Positions 23,904-33,952 are shown, counted from the stretch's first letter. The stretch: 33,952 nt of DNA from Inquilinus limosus (GCA_019508225.1 JAEKLZ010000160.1:20994-54945); one strand, 5' to 3'. Made by a program: numbers and translations. Notes: generated by a model not told the origin, from the sequence alone.

Positions 23904-25370
23904 TCACTCCACCGCGAACACCCGCTGCGTGAACCTCTCGGCCAGGCGGCCCAACTCGGGGCCCAGCATCCGGTCCTCGGCCACCGGTGGCACCAGATCG
24001 CGCACCTCGTCGACCAGGGCGCGTAGCGCCGGCGGTGCGGTGCGGCCGGTGACGTGCAGGGCCTGGGAGGCGATCACCGACAGCATCGCCAGCGCCGCGT
24101 CCAGGCAGCGGCCGGCGCGCTCCTCCTTGGCCCAGGCCAGGAAAGCCGGGGCGGCGACGTCGTCCTGGCCGGCGCCCGCCGCCTCGGTGCCGGGCAGGAA
24201 GGTGCGCTGCGCCGCCGCCTTGGCCTGCTCGAGATACCCGGTCACCGCCATCGGCACATAGCCCAGGCTGCCATGGCCGTCGCTGTCGCTGGGGTCGCGG
24301 CCGACCATCAGCAGGTCGGGCAGATGCGACACCCGGCCGGCCAGCAGCTTCGAGCTGTGACGGTCGCACAGCAGGCACAGATCGGCCCAGATCGCGGCGA
24401 GGTCGTCCAGCGCCGGCGCCGCCATGGCGTTGTGATAGCCGCCGGTGCTGATGCAGCGGCCGTCGGGATGGCCCGGCCCGGCCTCGTCGGGCGGGATGTA
24501 GACCGGATTGTCGGAGGCCGCGGCCAGCGACACCGCGGCCGCGCGCTCCGCCGCCGCCAAGGCGCGATGCGCCTGGCCCAGCAGCCGCGGCACGATGCGG
24601 TAGCTGACCGGGGCCTGATAGCCGCGCCGGCCGTCGCCGGCGCCGTCCAGCAAGGCACGCAGGTTGCGCAGCGCCGTGGCGTCATGCGGGTCGCCCCACA
24701 GCGCGTCCAGCGCCGGATCGTAATGCTCCAGCGGCGCCCGGAAGGCCTCGATCGACAAAGCGAGGACGCTCTCGGCCAGCCGGATCCGGTTGCGCGCGGC
24801 CAGGGTCGAATCGGCCACCAGCGCCGCGGCGCCGGGCGATCCGTTGATCAGCGATCCGCGTTCCTTGACCTCGAGGTCGAAGCCGGCGCTGAGCGCGGCG
24901 AACAGCGGGTACAGCGCCAGGATCTCGCCGGCCCCGCCCTGGCCGGACGCAGGCACCGCTGGCAGCGGGCCGCCATCCAGCATGGCGGCGACGGCCAGCG
25001 CGATCCGTGGCGTGGTGGCGGCGTGGCCTCCCAGGAAATTCGCCAGCCGGGCCAGCACGATGCCGCGCACCACCCGCTCCGGCAGCGGGTCGCCGAAGGC
25101 GGTGGCGGCGGCGAAGGCCTTGATCCGGGCGTGGCGGTCGCGCTCCTCGGGCCGCAGGCGCCGATCGGCCAGCTCGCCCATCGCGGTGGTCACGCCATAG
25201 ATGACAAGGTCCGGGTCGGTGTCGATCAGCCGCAGGAAGGCGGCGCGGCACTCGGCGATCCGGGCCAGCGCCGGCTCGGTGATGCGCACGCCCTCGCCCC
25301 GCCAGGCGACGCGGTGCACCGCGTCCAGGGTGATGTCGGCTCTTCTGGTCAGGGCCACTGTCATCGCCAT
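23904..25370 (-). CDS. aromatic amino acid ammonia-lyase homologue with altered MIO motif
   Basis: This 488-residue protein is a histidine/phenylalanine ammonia-lyase family member along its length: Y58 in IYGVTTAMG, the AAML region, N176 in SLINGSPG and R258 in VSYRIVPRLLG. Canonical enzymes form the MIO electrophile from Ala-Ser-Gly in GSVGASGDL. Here the aligned stretch is GQGGAGEIL (143-151), with no Ser. An ASG at 141-143 aligns instead to the residues before the motif. The Tyr of the YSLR motif is Val (V255). It may be inactive, may use another chemistry, or may cyclise a shifted triad. A secretion signal is absent. It is the upstream partner of the RimK-like gene. Confidence 0.85.
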   Translation of the reverse strand: MAMTVALTRRADITLDAVHRVAWRGEGVRITEPALARIAECRAAFLRLIDTDPDLVIYGVTTAMGELADRRLRPEERDRHARIKAFAAATAFGDPLPERVVRGIVLARLANFLGGHAATTPRIALAVAAMLDGGPLPAVPASGQGGAGEILALYPLFAALSAGFDLEVKERGSLINGSPGAAALVADSTLAARNRIRLAESVLALSIEAFRAPLEHYDPALDALWGDPHDATALRNLRALLDGAGDGRRGYQAPVSYRIVPRLLGQAHRALAAAERAAAVSLAAASDNPVYIPPDEAGPGHPDGRCISTGGYHNAMAAPALDDLAAIWADLCLLCDRHSSKLLAGRVSHLPDLLMVGRDPSDSDGHGSLGYVPMAVTGYLEQAKAAAQRTFLPGTEAAGAGQDDVAAPAFLAWAKEERAGRCLDAALAMLSVIASQALHVTGRTAPPALRALVDEVRDLVPPVAEDRMLGPELGRLAERFTQRVFAVE

Positions 25371-25419
25371 CCGCTCCCGCTCCGGGGCGTGCGACGCCCT
25401 CGGCGGCAGCTTGGCAAAA

Positions 25420-25459
25420 GCAAAGGCCGGCGGCGATGGGATTCGCCGCCGGCCTTTGC
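25420..25459 (-). terminator. intrinsic terminator of secA
   Basis: A perfect 16-bp stem, GCAAAGGCCGGCGGCG (25420-25435) with its exact reverse complement (25444-25459), has an 8-nt loop. On the minus strand it begins 26 bases after the secA stop codon and is followed by TTTTG, which is the form of an intrinsic terminator. Confidence 0.85.
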
Positions 25460-25485
25460 CGATCCGGTCCGTCGGGCTTCGGGGC

Positions 25486-28206
<2,721 letters not shown>

Positions 28207-28294
28207 CGAAACCTCGACTAGGACAGGGAGAGCACGCGTTGGTACTCCCCCTGGAAATTGGGGCCGCGACACCCGGCTTTCAACGCGGCGCGGC

Positions 28295-28323
28295 ACCATA
28301 GCGGAAGGGCCCGGCCCTGCCAA
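28295..28323 (-). promoter_or_regulatory. sigma-70-type promoter of secA
   Basis: On the minus strand TTGGCA (28318-28323) is a 5/6 match to -35 and TATGGT (28295-28300) a 4/6 match to -10, 17 bases apart. The start site would fall about 80 bases upstream of the secA ATG. The -35 box lies in the loop of the preceding gene's hairpin. Confidence 0.6.
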
Positions 28324-28334
28324 TGGGCCGGGCC
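28308..28334 (-). terminator. hairpin after the phytase-like gene, overlapping the secA promoter
   Basis: GGCCCGGCCC (28308-28317) and GGGCCGGGCC (28325-28334) form a perfect 10-bp stem with a 7-nt loop, directly 3' of the phytase-like gene's stop at 28341. No long T-run follows, so it may attenuate rather than end transcription. Confidence 0.5.
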
Positions 28335-28340
28335 GACCGC

Positions 28341-29651
28341 TCAACTGGCCGGGTCGGCGGCGATGGCGCTGCCCTTCAGCACGACCGGGCGGGTGGTCTC
28401 GCCGGTGATGCCGAAATCGCTGTCGTTGATCATCAGCAGCGACCCGTCGCCGGTCAGGGCCAGCCCCTCGATCTTCACCGGCACCTCCGGATGGTCGGCG
28501 CTGTCGAAGCGCAGAACCTTGGTCAGCGGCACGATCTTCGCCGCCGCCAGGTCCTTCGACTGCTCCAGGCTCGGCGCGGTCTTCAAATCGTCCCAGGCGG
28601 TGCCGTGGATGTCGGTGGCCCCGGCCAGCGTCACCTCGTAGAGCTTGGTGGTGCCGTCGGTGCGCTCCAGCACCAGGAAGCGGTCGGCGCCGAGGCCCAT
28701 CATCTCGCTGATGCGCGGGCTGTTCTGCTTGTCCGACGGGTCCAGCCGGAAGCTCTGCGGATCGTCCAGCGTGTAGATGTACTCGCCGGTGACCGCGAGC
28801 GTCGCCGGGTCGAGGGTCCACAGCCGAGCGTTCTTCGAGGCCTTGTAGGCATCGGCGTCCGGGTTCGCCAGCGGGTTCTGGATGATGGTGGCCAGGCGCT
28901 TGCCGTCCGGCGTGATCGCCAGCGATTCCAGGCCGCGGTTGAGGAAGCGTTTGGCCAGGATGGCCGGCAGCCCGCCATCGACCGGATAGTGGGCCGCCTT
29001 GAAGTCGCCCTCGGTGCCCTGCGGCACCACCCGCCGCAGGATCTTGCCGTCGGCGGCGACATGCAGCAGCGACGGGCCGTTCTCCTCCGACACCCAGAAG
29101 GTGCCGTCGGCCATCGGCACGATCGATTCGGCGTCGACCGCATCCGCGCTCTGCTCGAGCTTCTTGCCCGACAGGTCCAGCGGCTGCTCGGTCGAGGCAT
29201 GGGTCAGCGGGTTCAAGAGGCCAGTGACCGGCTTGCCTGCGCCGTCGCGCAGCGGCAGCACGGTGTCGACGGTGAAGCTGTGGTCGTCCTTGAGCGTGAT
29301 CCGGTAGATCGACGGCGAGTAGTCCGGCTGCGGATAGATGCGGCCGCCCTTGACGTCGCCGCAGATGGTCTTGCCGTCGACGCCGAACACATCCTTCACG
29401 TCGCCGCAGGTGAAGTTGGCGCCGCGGTCGGAGATGGTCCAGAAGGTCATCGCCGGGTCGCCGGCGCGGCGGCCGGCGCCGCTGCCGATGCCGACATTCA
29501 GCTCGCGGGTCTTGCCGCCGGGCACCGAGATGCTGCCGAGCGCGAGCTTGGGGTCGGTGCTGGTGTAGCTGGTCAGGGTCTCGGCGGCCTGCGCGGCGGG
29601 CAGGATCGCGGCCGAGAGCAGCAGGGCCGCAAGGGCTGGACGGAACGCCAT
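28341..29651 (-). CDS. secreted esterase-like phytase family protein
   Basis: This 436-residue protein has a signal peptide ([22 protein letters not shown]) and a beta-propeller-like pattern of the family annotated as esterase-like activity of phytase. Conserved features include [11 protein letters not shown] near residue 70, the central [19 protein letters not shown] and the late [22 protein letters not shown]. Such proteins are exported and may hydrolyse phosphate or other esters, but the reaction here is not assigned. AAGGAGAGG precedes the ATG. It faces the ppiC gene across a 276-base divergent region and is followed by secA. Confidence 0.88.
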   Translation of the reverse strand: MAFRPALAALLLSAAILPAAQAAETLTSYTSTDPKLALGSISVPGGKTRELNVGIGSGAGRRAGDPAMTFWTISDRGANFTCGDVKDVFGVDGKTICGDVKGGRIYPQPDYSPSIYRITLKDDHSFTVDTVLPLRDGAGKPVTGLLNPLTHASTEQPLDLSGKKLEQSADAVDAESIVPMADGTFWVSEENGPSLLHVAADGKILRRVVPQGTEGDFKAAHYPVDGGLPAILAKRFLNRGLESLAITPDGKRLATIIQNPLANPDADAYKASKNARLWTLDPATLAVTGEYIYTLDDPQSFRLDPSDKQNSPRISEMMGLGADRFLVLERTDGTTKLYEVTLAGATDIHGTAWDDLKTAPSLEQSKDLAAAKIVPLTKVLRFDSADHPEVPVKIEGLALTGDGSLLMINDSDFGITGETTRPVVLKGSAIAADPAS

Positions 29652-29927
29652 GAACCTCTCCTTAATTCTTTGTCACGTCGAACCGGCCGGCCGCGGAAGC
29701 GGCGCCGGGAAGCCGCCCGTCTTCTAGGATTTGCCGCGTGTCGCGCCCGTGACGACTGCGTGAAGCTTTGATGACAGCGGTTCTTGGTCCGCTTGTGCCC
29801 GGTTTCGGCCTGTGCTTTACCTGTCCGCCACGTCGCGCAGCTGGCGCCGCCGCGATCCCATGACCGGATGCCGGCACTCCTCACGCCGAGGCGCCACTCG
29901 TCCCACCGTTCTGAAAGGACGCGTTTG

Positions 29928-30914
29928 ATGTCTTCCCTCGCCCTCCGCCTGCTCGCCGGCGCGGCAGCCCTGACGCTCCTGGCCGGTCCGGTCCTGGCCC
30001 AGGATGCGACCAAGCCCGCAGAGGCGCCGGCCGCCGCCCCGGCCGCTGCTGGCGACCAGGCCGGCAAGCCCGACGATCCGGTCGCGGCCACGGTCAACGG
30101 CCAGCCGATCCTGCGCTCCGAGGTGCTGGAGGCGATCAACAGCCTGCCGCAGCAGTACCGCCAGATGCCGGTCGAGATGCTGGTGCCGCTGATGGCCGAG
30201 CAGGTGGCGACCGCCCGCCTGGTGGCGCAGAAGGGCGTCGATGCCGGGCTGCAGAACGACCCCGAGGTCAAGGCGCGGCTGGAGACGGCCGAGCGCCGCA
30301 TCGTCCAGGACGTCTGGCTGCAGCGCCAGATCAAGGCCAAGGTCACCGACCAGGCGATCCAGGATGCCTATAAGAAGTACCTGGCCGACAATCCGGCGCA
30401 GGACCAGGTCAAGGCCCGCCATATCCTGGTCGACAGCGAGGACAAGGCCAAGGACCTGATCAAGAAGCTGGAGGGCGGCGCCAAGTTCGAGGAGCTGGCC
30501 AACGCCAACACCACCGACCCGTCGGGCAAGGATTCCGGCGGCGACCTCGGCTGGTTCGCCAAGGACCAGATGGTGCCGGAATTCGCCGACGCCGCCTTCA
30601 AGCTGGAGAAGGGCAAGTACACCACCGCCCCGGTGAAGACCCAGTTCGGCTGGCACGTCATCCTGGTCGAGGACAAGCGCACCCTGCCGCAGCCGACCCT
30701 GGACGAGGTCAAGCCGCAGCTCGAGGAGCAGCTGTCGCAGCAGCTGGTGCCGCAGATCATCGCCGAGGTGAAGCAGGGCGCGCAGATCGTGGTGATGGGC
30801 CAGGACGGCAAGCCGCTGCCCCCGCCCAGCACCGAGGCCCCGGGCGCCGCGCCGGGCGCCCCGGCCGCCACCGACCCGGCGGCCCCGGCCGCGCCGCCCG
30901 CGCCGGCCAAGTAA
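29928..30914 (+). CDS. periplasmic parvulin peptidyl-prolyl isomerase
   Basis: This 328-residue protein has a signal peptide (LLAGAAALTLLAGPVLAQ), a SurA/PrsA-like helical N-terminal region (about 45-165) and one parvulin domain (about 165-265; VKARHILVDSEDKAKDL, then GGDLGWFAKDQMVPEF and FGWHVILVED). It should speed proline isomerisation and chaperone outer-membrane or secreted proteins. Low-complexity Ala/Pro tracts follow the signal peptide and fill the C-terminus. The ATG at 29928 has AAAGGA 9 bases upstream; a longer frame from 29784 lacks a signal peptide and was rejected. It is followed by argJ at 30 bases. Confidence 0.92.
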   Translation: MSSLALRLLAGAAALTLLAGPVLAQDATKPAEAPAAAPAAAGDQAGKPDDPVAATVNGQPILRSEVLEAINSLPQQYRQMPVEMLVPLMAEQVATARLVAQKGVDAGLQNDPEVKARLETAERRIVQDVWLQRQIKAKVTDQAIQDAYKKYLADNPAQDQVKARHILVDSEDKAKDLIKKLEGGAKFEELANANTTDPSGKDSGGDLGWFAKDQMVPEFADAAFKLEKGKYTTAPVKTQFGWHVILVEDKRTLPQPTLDEVKPQLEEQLSQQLVPQIIAEVKQGAQIVVMGQDGKPLPPPSTEAPGAAPGAPAATDPAAPAAPPAPAK

Positions 30915-30944
30915 CCGGCGCGACCTGAGAAGGGGGAGGGGACC

Positions 30945-31933
30945 ATGGCCGGAGCATTGCCGCGTTCGCCGCTCGCGCCCGAGCGGCTGCCGGATCTGGC
31001 GCCGATCGCCGGCGTGCGGTTGGCCGCCGCCGCCTGCGGGCTGAAGAAGACGGGGGCGCCGGACGTGCTGTTCGTCGCCCTCGACCCCGGCACCACGGCG
31101 GCGGGCGTCTACACCCGCTCGCGCTGCCCCTCCGCCCCGGTGGACTGGTGCCGCCGGGCGCTGCCCCAGGGCCGCGCCCGGGCGGTGGTGGTGAATGCCG
31201 GCAACGCCAACGCCTTCACCGGCCAGGCCGGGGTGAAGACGGTCGCGGCCACGGTGGTGGCGGCGGCGAAGCAGGTCGGCTGCGACTGGGAGGAGGTGTT
31301 CATCGCCTCCACCGGCGTGATCGGCCAGCCGCTGCCGGAGGACCGCGTCGCCAGGCACCTGCCGGATCTGGCGAAGTCCCTCGGCGAAGACTGGGCGGCG
31401 GCGGCGGAGGCGATCCGCACCACCGACACCTCTCGGGCATGATCGCGCCGGACATGGCGACGATGCTGTCCTTCGTCTTCACCGACGCGGCGATCCCGGC
31501 GCCGCTGCTGCAGAAGGCCCTGGCGGCGGCGGTGGACCAGTCGTTCAACGCCATCACCGTCGACGGCGACACCTCGACCAGCGACACGCTGATGCTGTTC
31601 GCCACCGGCCAGGCCGGCAACCCAGTCCCGGCCGCGGCGGCGGACCTCGCCGACTTCCAGCGCGCGCTGGAGGACCTGACCGCCGACTTGGCGCGCCAGG
31701 TGGTGTGCGACGGCGAGGGCGCGCAGAAGCTGATCACCATCGCGGTGAAGGGCGCGATCTCCGACCGCTCGGCCCGGCGCATCGGCCTGGCCATCGCCAA
31801 TTCGCCGCTGCTGAAGACCGCGGTGGCGGGCGACATCGAGGTCGATATCGGCATCGGCCGCGGCCACGCCACGGTCTGGACCTGCGACCTCACCCATGGG
31901 TATATCTCGATCAATGCGGATTACAGAAGCTAG
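30945..31933 (+). pseudogene. argJ: argJ, ornithine acetyltransferase, split with internal losses
   Basis: Two frames together encode a broken ArgJ, the bifunctional glutamate N-acetyltransferase of arginine synthesis. The first (30945-31442) covers the alpha part through AIRTTDT then stops. The second, from an ATG at 31439, resumes at [12 protein letters not shown], which carries the self-cleavage Ala-Thr, and runs to the normal C-terminus [11 protein letters not shown]. Compared with ArgJ from memory, about 24 residues are missing at the junction. About 55-60 more are missing after [10 protein letters not shown], including EDANWGR; that second loss is in frame. The stop and restart codons overlap as ATGA. 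GGGGAGGGG precedes the first ATG. Decay, or consensus error, is more likely than a working split enzyme. Confidence 0.8.
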
Positions 31934-32420
31934 CCCGGACTGAAGCAGGGCTGGCGCGGACGAACTGAGGTCGGGTCACGCCAGTGCATCGCGGCAAGGG
32001 CAGGATATCCATCGTCTTTGTGTTGCCTCTCCCGAATGCGGGAGGCCGCGTCGACCCCTCTCATCGGCACGCACGCTTTGCCTCTCCCGCTTGCGGGAGA
32101 GGTCGGGCTCGCGCAGCGAGACCGGGTGAGGGCGGCCGGACCGCGACCCCGGGATCGGCGTTTCAAGGTCTTCTCCTTTCTTGTCCCCCCTCCCCTTGCG
32201 GGAGGGGGGCAGGGGGAGGGGTCTGCGCGCGTCCGCGCGCGAATGCGAACAGGACCGGCCCGACCATCCCGTGCGGATCACCAAGGTCCGGGCCGCTCTT
32301 TGCGGCGAAGACCCCCTCCCCCTATCCCCCTCCCGCGAGGGGAGGGGGGACTCATTGGGTGCGTTCGACCGGTGCCGCCGTCAGGCGGCCGCGCCGGCGC
32401 GTTTTAAGGCGGTCTCGGCC
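31934..32420. repeat. 487-base gap with four palindromic repeat units
   Basis: No gene is supported here. Palindromes lie at 32025-32046 (GCCTCTCCCG-AAT-GCGGGAGGC), 32080-32132 (CTCTCCCGCTTGCGGGAGAG followed by GGTCGGGCTCGCGCAGCGAG), 32185-32221 (CCCCCTCCCCTTGCGGGAGGGGG then GGGGGAGGGG) and 32311-32350 (the same type, partly inverted). They resemble REP-like units dispersed in alphaproteobacterial genomes. Short frames across the region have repeat-driven composition and are not convincing. Confidence 0.75.
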
Positions 32421-32981
32421 ATGAGCGACCTGCCGGAGGAGCTCGAGACCGAGCGGCTGCGGCTGCGCCGTCACCGTCCCTCCGATGCCGGCGAGATCAC
32501 CCATCTGCTGGACGATTGGGAGGTGGTGCGCTGGCTGTCGGACGTACCCTTCCCCTACCGCTTCGCCGATGCCGAGGACTGGATCCGCACGGCGGAGAAG
32601 CGCTGGATCGCCGGCCGCGACTACCAGTTCGTGGTGGCGCTGCCCGACAGCGGCGCGGTGATCGGCCATATGGGGCTGTCGATCGCCACCAACGGCCGGG
32701 TCGGCAGCTTCGGCTACTGGTTCGGCCGGCGCTACTGGGGCCAGGGCTTTGCCACCGAGGCGGCGCAGGCGGTGATCGCCTTCGGCTTCCTCGACCTGCG
32801 GCTGGAGCGGATCCAGGCGGCCTACCACCCCGACAACGCGCCGTCGGGCCATGTCCTGGTCAAGGCCGGGCTGATGACCGACGGCATCAAGACCATCGAG
32901 TTCAAGGCGCTGGGGCAGGCGGTGCCCTGCCCGCTCTTCGCCCTCAGCCGCCAGGATTACCTGAAGATCTATGCCGCCTGA
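32421..32981 (+). CDS. GNAT acetyltransferase, RimJ/RimL-like
   Basis: This 186-residue protein is a GNAT of the RimJ/RimL type: LETERLRLRRHRPSDAGEI at the start, the acetyl-CoA segment FGRRYWGQGFATEAAQAVI in the middle and AAYHPDNAPSGHVLVKAGL near the end. It could acetylate ribosomal protein N-termini or another amine; the substrate is unknown. The frame is intact, unlike argJ before it and mutT after it. Its last 11 bases overlap the mutT start. Confidence 0.88.
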   Translation: MSDLPEELETERLRLRRHRPSDAGEITHLLDDWEVVRWLSDVPFPYRFADAEDWIRTAEKRWIAGRDYQFVVALPDSGAVIGHMGLSIATNGRVGSFGYWFGRRYWGQGFATEAAQAVIAFGFLDLRLERIQAAYHPDNAPSGHVLVKAGLMTDGIKTIEFKALGQAVPCPLFALSRQDYLKIYAA

Positions 32982-33338
32982 TTCCCCTGCCACTCCTGCC
33001 TCTCCTGGCGCCGCCGCCACGCTGCCGCCCCTGCCGGTGGTGCTGGTCGTCGCCGTCGCTTTGGTCGACACCGATGGCCGCGTGCTGATCGCCCAGCGGC
33101 CCGAGGGCAAGTCGATGGCCGGGCTGTGGGAGTTCCCCGGCGGCAAGGTCGATCCGGGCGAGACGCCGGAGGCGGCGCTGATCCGCGAGCTGCGCTCTAT
33201 CTCTGCCGCCGCTGGCAGGGCACGCCGCAGCCGCGCGAAGGCCAGACCCTGGCCTGGGTGGCGCCGAACCGGTTGCGCGACTACCCGATGCCGCCGGCCG
33301 ACAAGCCGCTGGTGGCGATGCTGCGGGATGCGGTGTAG
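32971..33338 (+). pseudogene. mutT-like Nudix hydrolase with an internal deletion and frameshift
   Basis: The first frame begins VVLVVAVALVDTDGRVLIAQ, then has RPEGKSMAGLWEFPGGKVDP, GETPEAALIREL and goes out of frame after about codon 75. A second frame resumes with LYLCRRWQGTPQPREGQTL and ends at 33338 with PPADKPLVAMLRDAV. In MutT the Nudix box continues REL-x-EE-x-GI, then about 30 residues lead to the Cys/Arg strand. Those are missing here, so the catalytic Glu pair is lost. The frames differ, so this is a deletion not divisible by three. The protein should be inactive. It overlaps the GNAT stop codon and ends 34 bases before the HEPN-like remnant. Confidence 0.82.
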
Positions 33339-33372
33339 GCGATGGGCTTCGTAAGAAAACTGGGTGGAGAGC

Positions 33373-33817
33373 ATGAGCCGTAAGGGCCAAATTTGACCGA
33401 TATTTAAGTTACGGGAGCCCTAAATTGCCCGACGACGGATACTGGCGCTGGAACGCTAGCATAGCTTGGCACTACTTTTGCTCAGTCGGTAGTTCCGCGG
33501 CCATGGCGCGCGAAGCCACTAATGAATTCATCCGATATCACCATGTCCGGACACTTCTGTATTTTTCCGTGTGCGCGATGAGGCCGCGCTGAACGCGGCC
33601 ATGCGCGAGCATATGAAGGGCGAAGCGGAAGACGTTATTATGGAGCGATTGAGAAAGCCTCCTTTTCGCGAGAAGGTATCTGTATGGCCATCGGAAATTG
33701 CTGGTAGAGAAATTTCTTTTGAGCCTGATTTCTGGGGCTTCTTCGAGCAGCATAAGCAGGTGCGGGACGAAATTACCCATCCGAAGCGACGGGACCATTC
33801 CGTATACCGCGACCTAG
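33373..33817 (+). pseudogene. HEPN-like gene remnant, frameshifted twice and cut by an IS
   Basis: An AT-richer segment encodes a coherent protein only if two single-base changes are undone: one extra G at 33384-33386 (MSRK then stops; KFDRYLSYGSPKLPDDGYW continues in the next frame) and one lost G near 33580 (FSVCAM, then EAALNAAMREHMKG). The restored sequence ends ...FFEQHKQVRDEITHPKRRD. It contains R-x4-H (33763-33780), the signature of HEPN RNases, and a helix with Met-Glu-Ala as in HEPN helices. GGAG precedes the ATG. The reading frame is interrupted at CTAG by an insertion sequence. The composition suggests recent acquisition. Confidence 0.65.
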
Positions 33818-33952
33818 CAGGCTGTTGAAAAAGTTCCTCGTCCTCGGGTAGCGGTGATGATTCGCTGGCTGCGTGTTGATAAGGGGGATGTGCCGTGCGC
33901 GGCAGCGACAGTCGGACGGGCGAGCTGTTCAGCTATGTGGATCTGGAGGCGC
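33818..33952 (+). mobile_element. left end of an insertion sequence (IS5/IS1182-like), partial
   Basis: Directly after CTAG (33814-33817) the sequence CAGGCTGTTGAAAAAG looks like an IS terminal repeat of IS5/IS1182-type elements. A transposase start follows at 33895. The other end is outside the window, so the target duplication cannot be checked. Confidence 0.7.
33895..33952 (+). CDS. IS transposase, N-terminal fragment
   Basis: A GTG start with AAGGGGG about 7 bases upstream opens a frame encoding RGSDSRTGELFSYVDLEA, the familiar N-terminus of transposases annotated IS5 or IS1182 family. It runs off the window edge, so the DDE residues cannot be seen. Family assignment is from memory of that N-terminal pattern. 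Confidence 0.75.
   Translation, partial: MRGSDSRTGELFSYVDLEA

Noticed and set aside
24930..24960. MIO triad formed from the A141-S142-G143 of the lyase homologue
   Set aside because: It was considered because the triad is literally present, but alignment by the preceding AML and VP residues places it six residues before the canonical site, so it is not counted as the MIO motif; kept as an alternative in the finding.
28207..28821. N-terminal extension of secA by about 200 codons
   Set aside because: It would run antisense through the phytase-like gene, and SecA proteins begin at the ATG at 28206 ([11 protein letters not shown]).
32018..32407. 129-codon plus-strand frame in the repeat cluster
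   Set aside because: Its composition follows the palindromic repeats and several other frames are also open; there is no ribosome site.

Overview
The window looks like about 34 kb of a very GC-rich alphaproteobacterial chromosome, most likely Rhodospirillales (an Inquilinus/Azospirillum-like relative). The grounds are the G/C-ending codon use, the gene orders aroK-aroB, xerD-accA and secA/ppiC/argJ/mutT, and the short palindromic repeats between genes. The genus is an inference from gene content; no rRNA or tRNA gene is visible.

Layout. (1) 0-2.4 kb, minus strand: a copper handling cluster (DUF2946, PCu(A)C chaperone, SCO1, YcnI/DUF1775). (2) 2.5-7.6 kb, minus: a thiamine-diphosphate enzyme, an HpcH/HpaI aldolase and a DUF1835/DUF3658 protein in one likely operon, preceded by a 14-helix MFS exporter with a palindromic operator. 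(3) 7.75-9.2 kb, minus: SRPBCC, SnoaL-like and beta-class GST genes. (4) 9.4-11.9 kb, plus: tex. (5) 12.0-14.9 kb, minus: a stand-alone FabF-type ketosynthase with an HxlR regulator that has a perfect 15-bp palindrome in its leader, and a secreted alpha/beta hydrolase. (6) 15.0-18.6 kb, minus: aroK-aroB-corC-DUF2889. (7) 18.7-22.2 kb: a 65-codon membrane peptide gene and xerD (plus), gtrA-like (minus), GNAT and accA (plus). (8) 22.3-25.4 kb, minus: an aromatic amino acid lyase homologue lacking the serine needed to build its MIO cofactor, followed by a RimK-like ATP-grasp ligase. (9) 25.5-29.7 kb, minus: secA and a secreted phytase-like esterase. (10) 29.9-33.3 kb, plus: a parvulin, argJ, a GNAT and mutT. 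(11) 33.4-33.95 kb: a lower-GC HEPN-like gene remnant cut by an insertion sequence that runs off the window.

The most notable points are the MIO-serine-less lyase paired with a RimK-like ligase; the concentration of gene damage in the last 2.6 kb (argJ with two internal losses, mutT with its Nudix box cut, a HEPN-like gene with two single-base frameshifts and an IS insertion); and the HxlR operator. The damage could be true decay or consensus error near a contig end, and I cannot tell these apart from the sequence alone. I see no complete new defence or biosynthetic system. The HEPN remnant and the lyase/ligase pair are the best leads.
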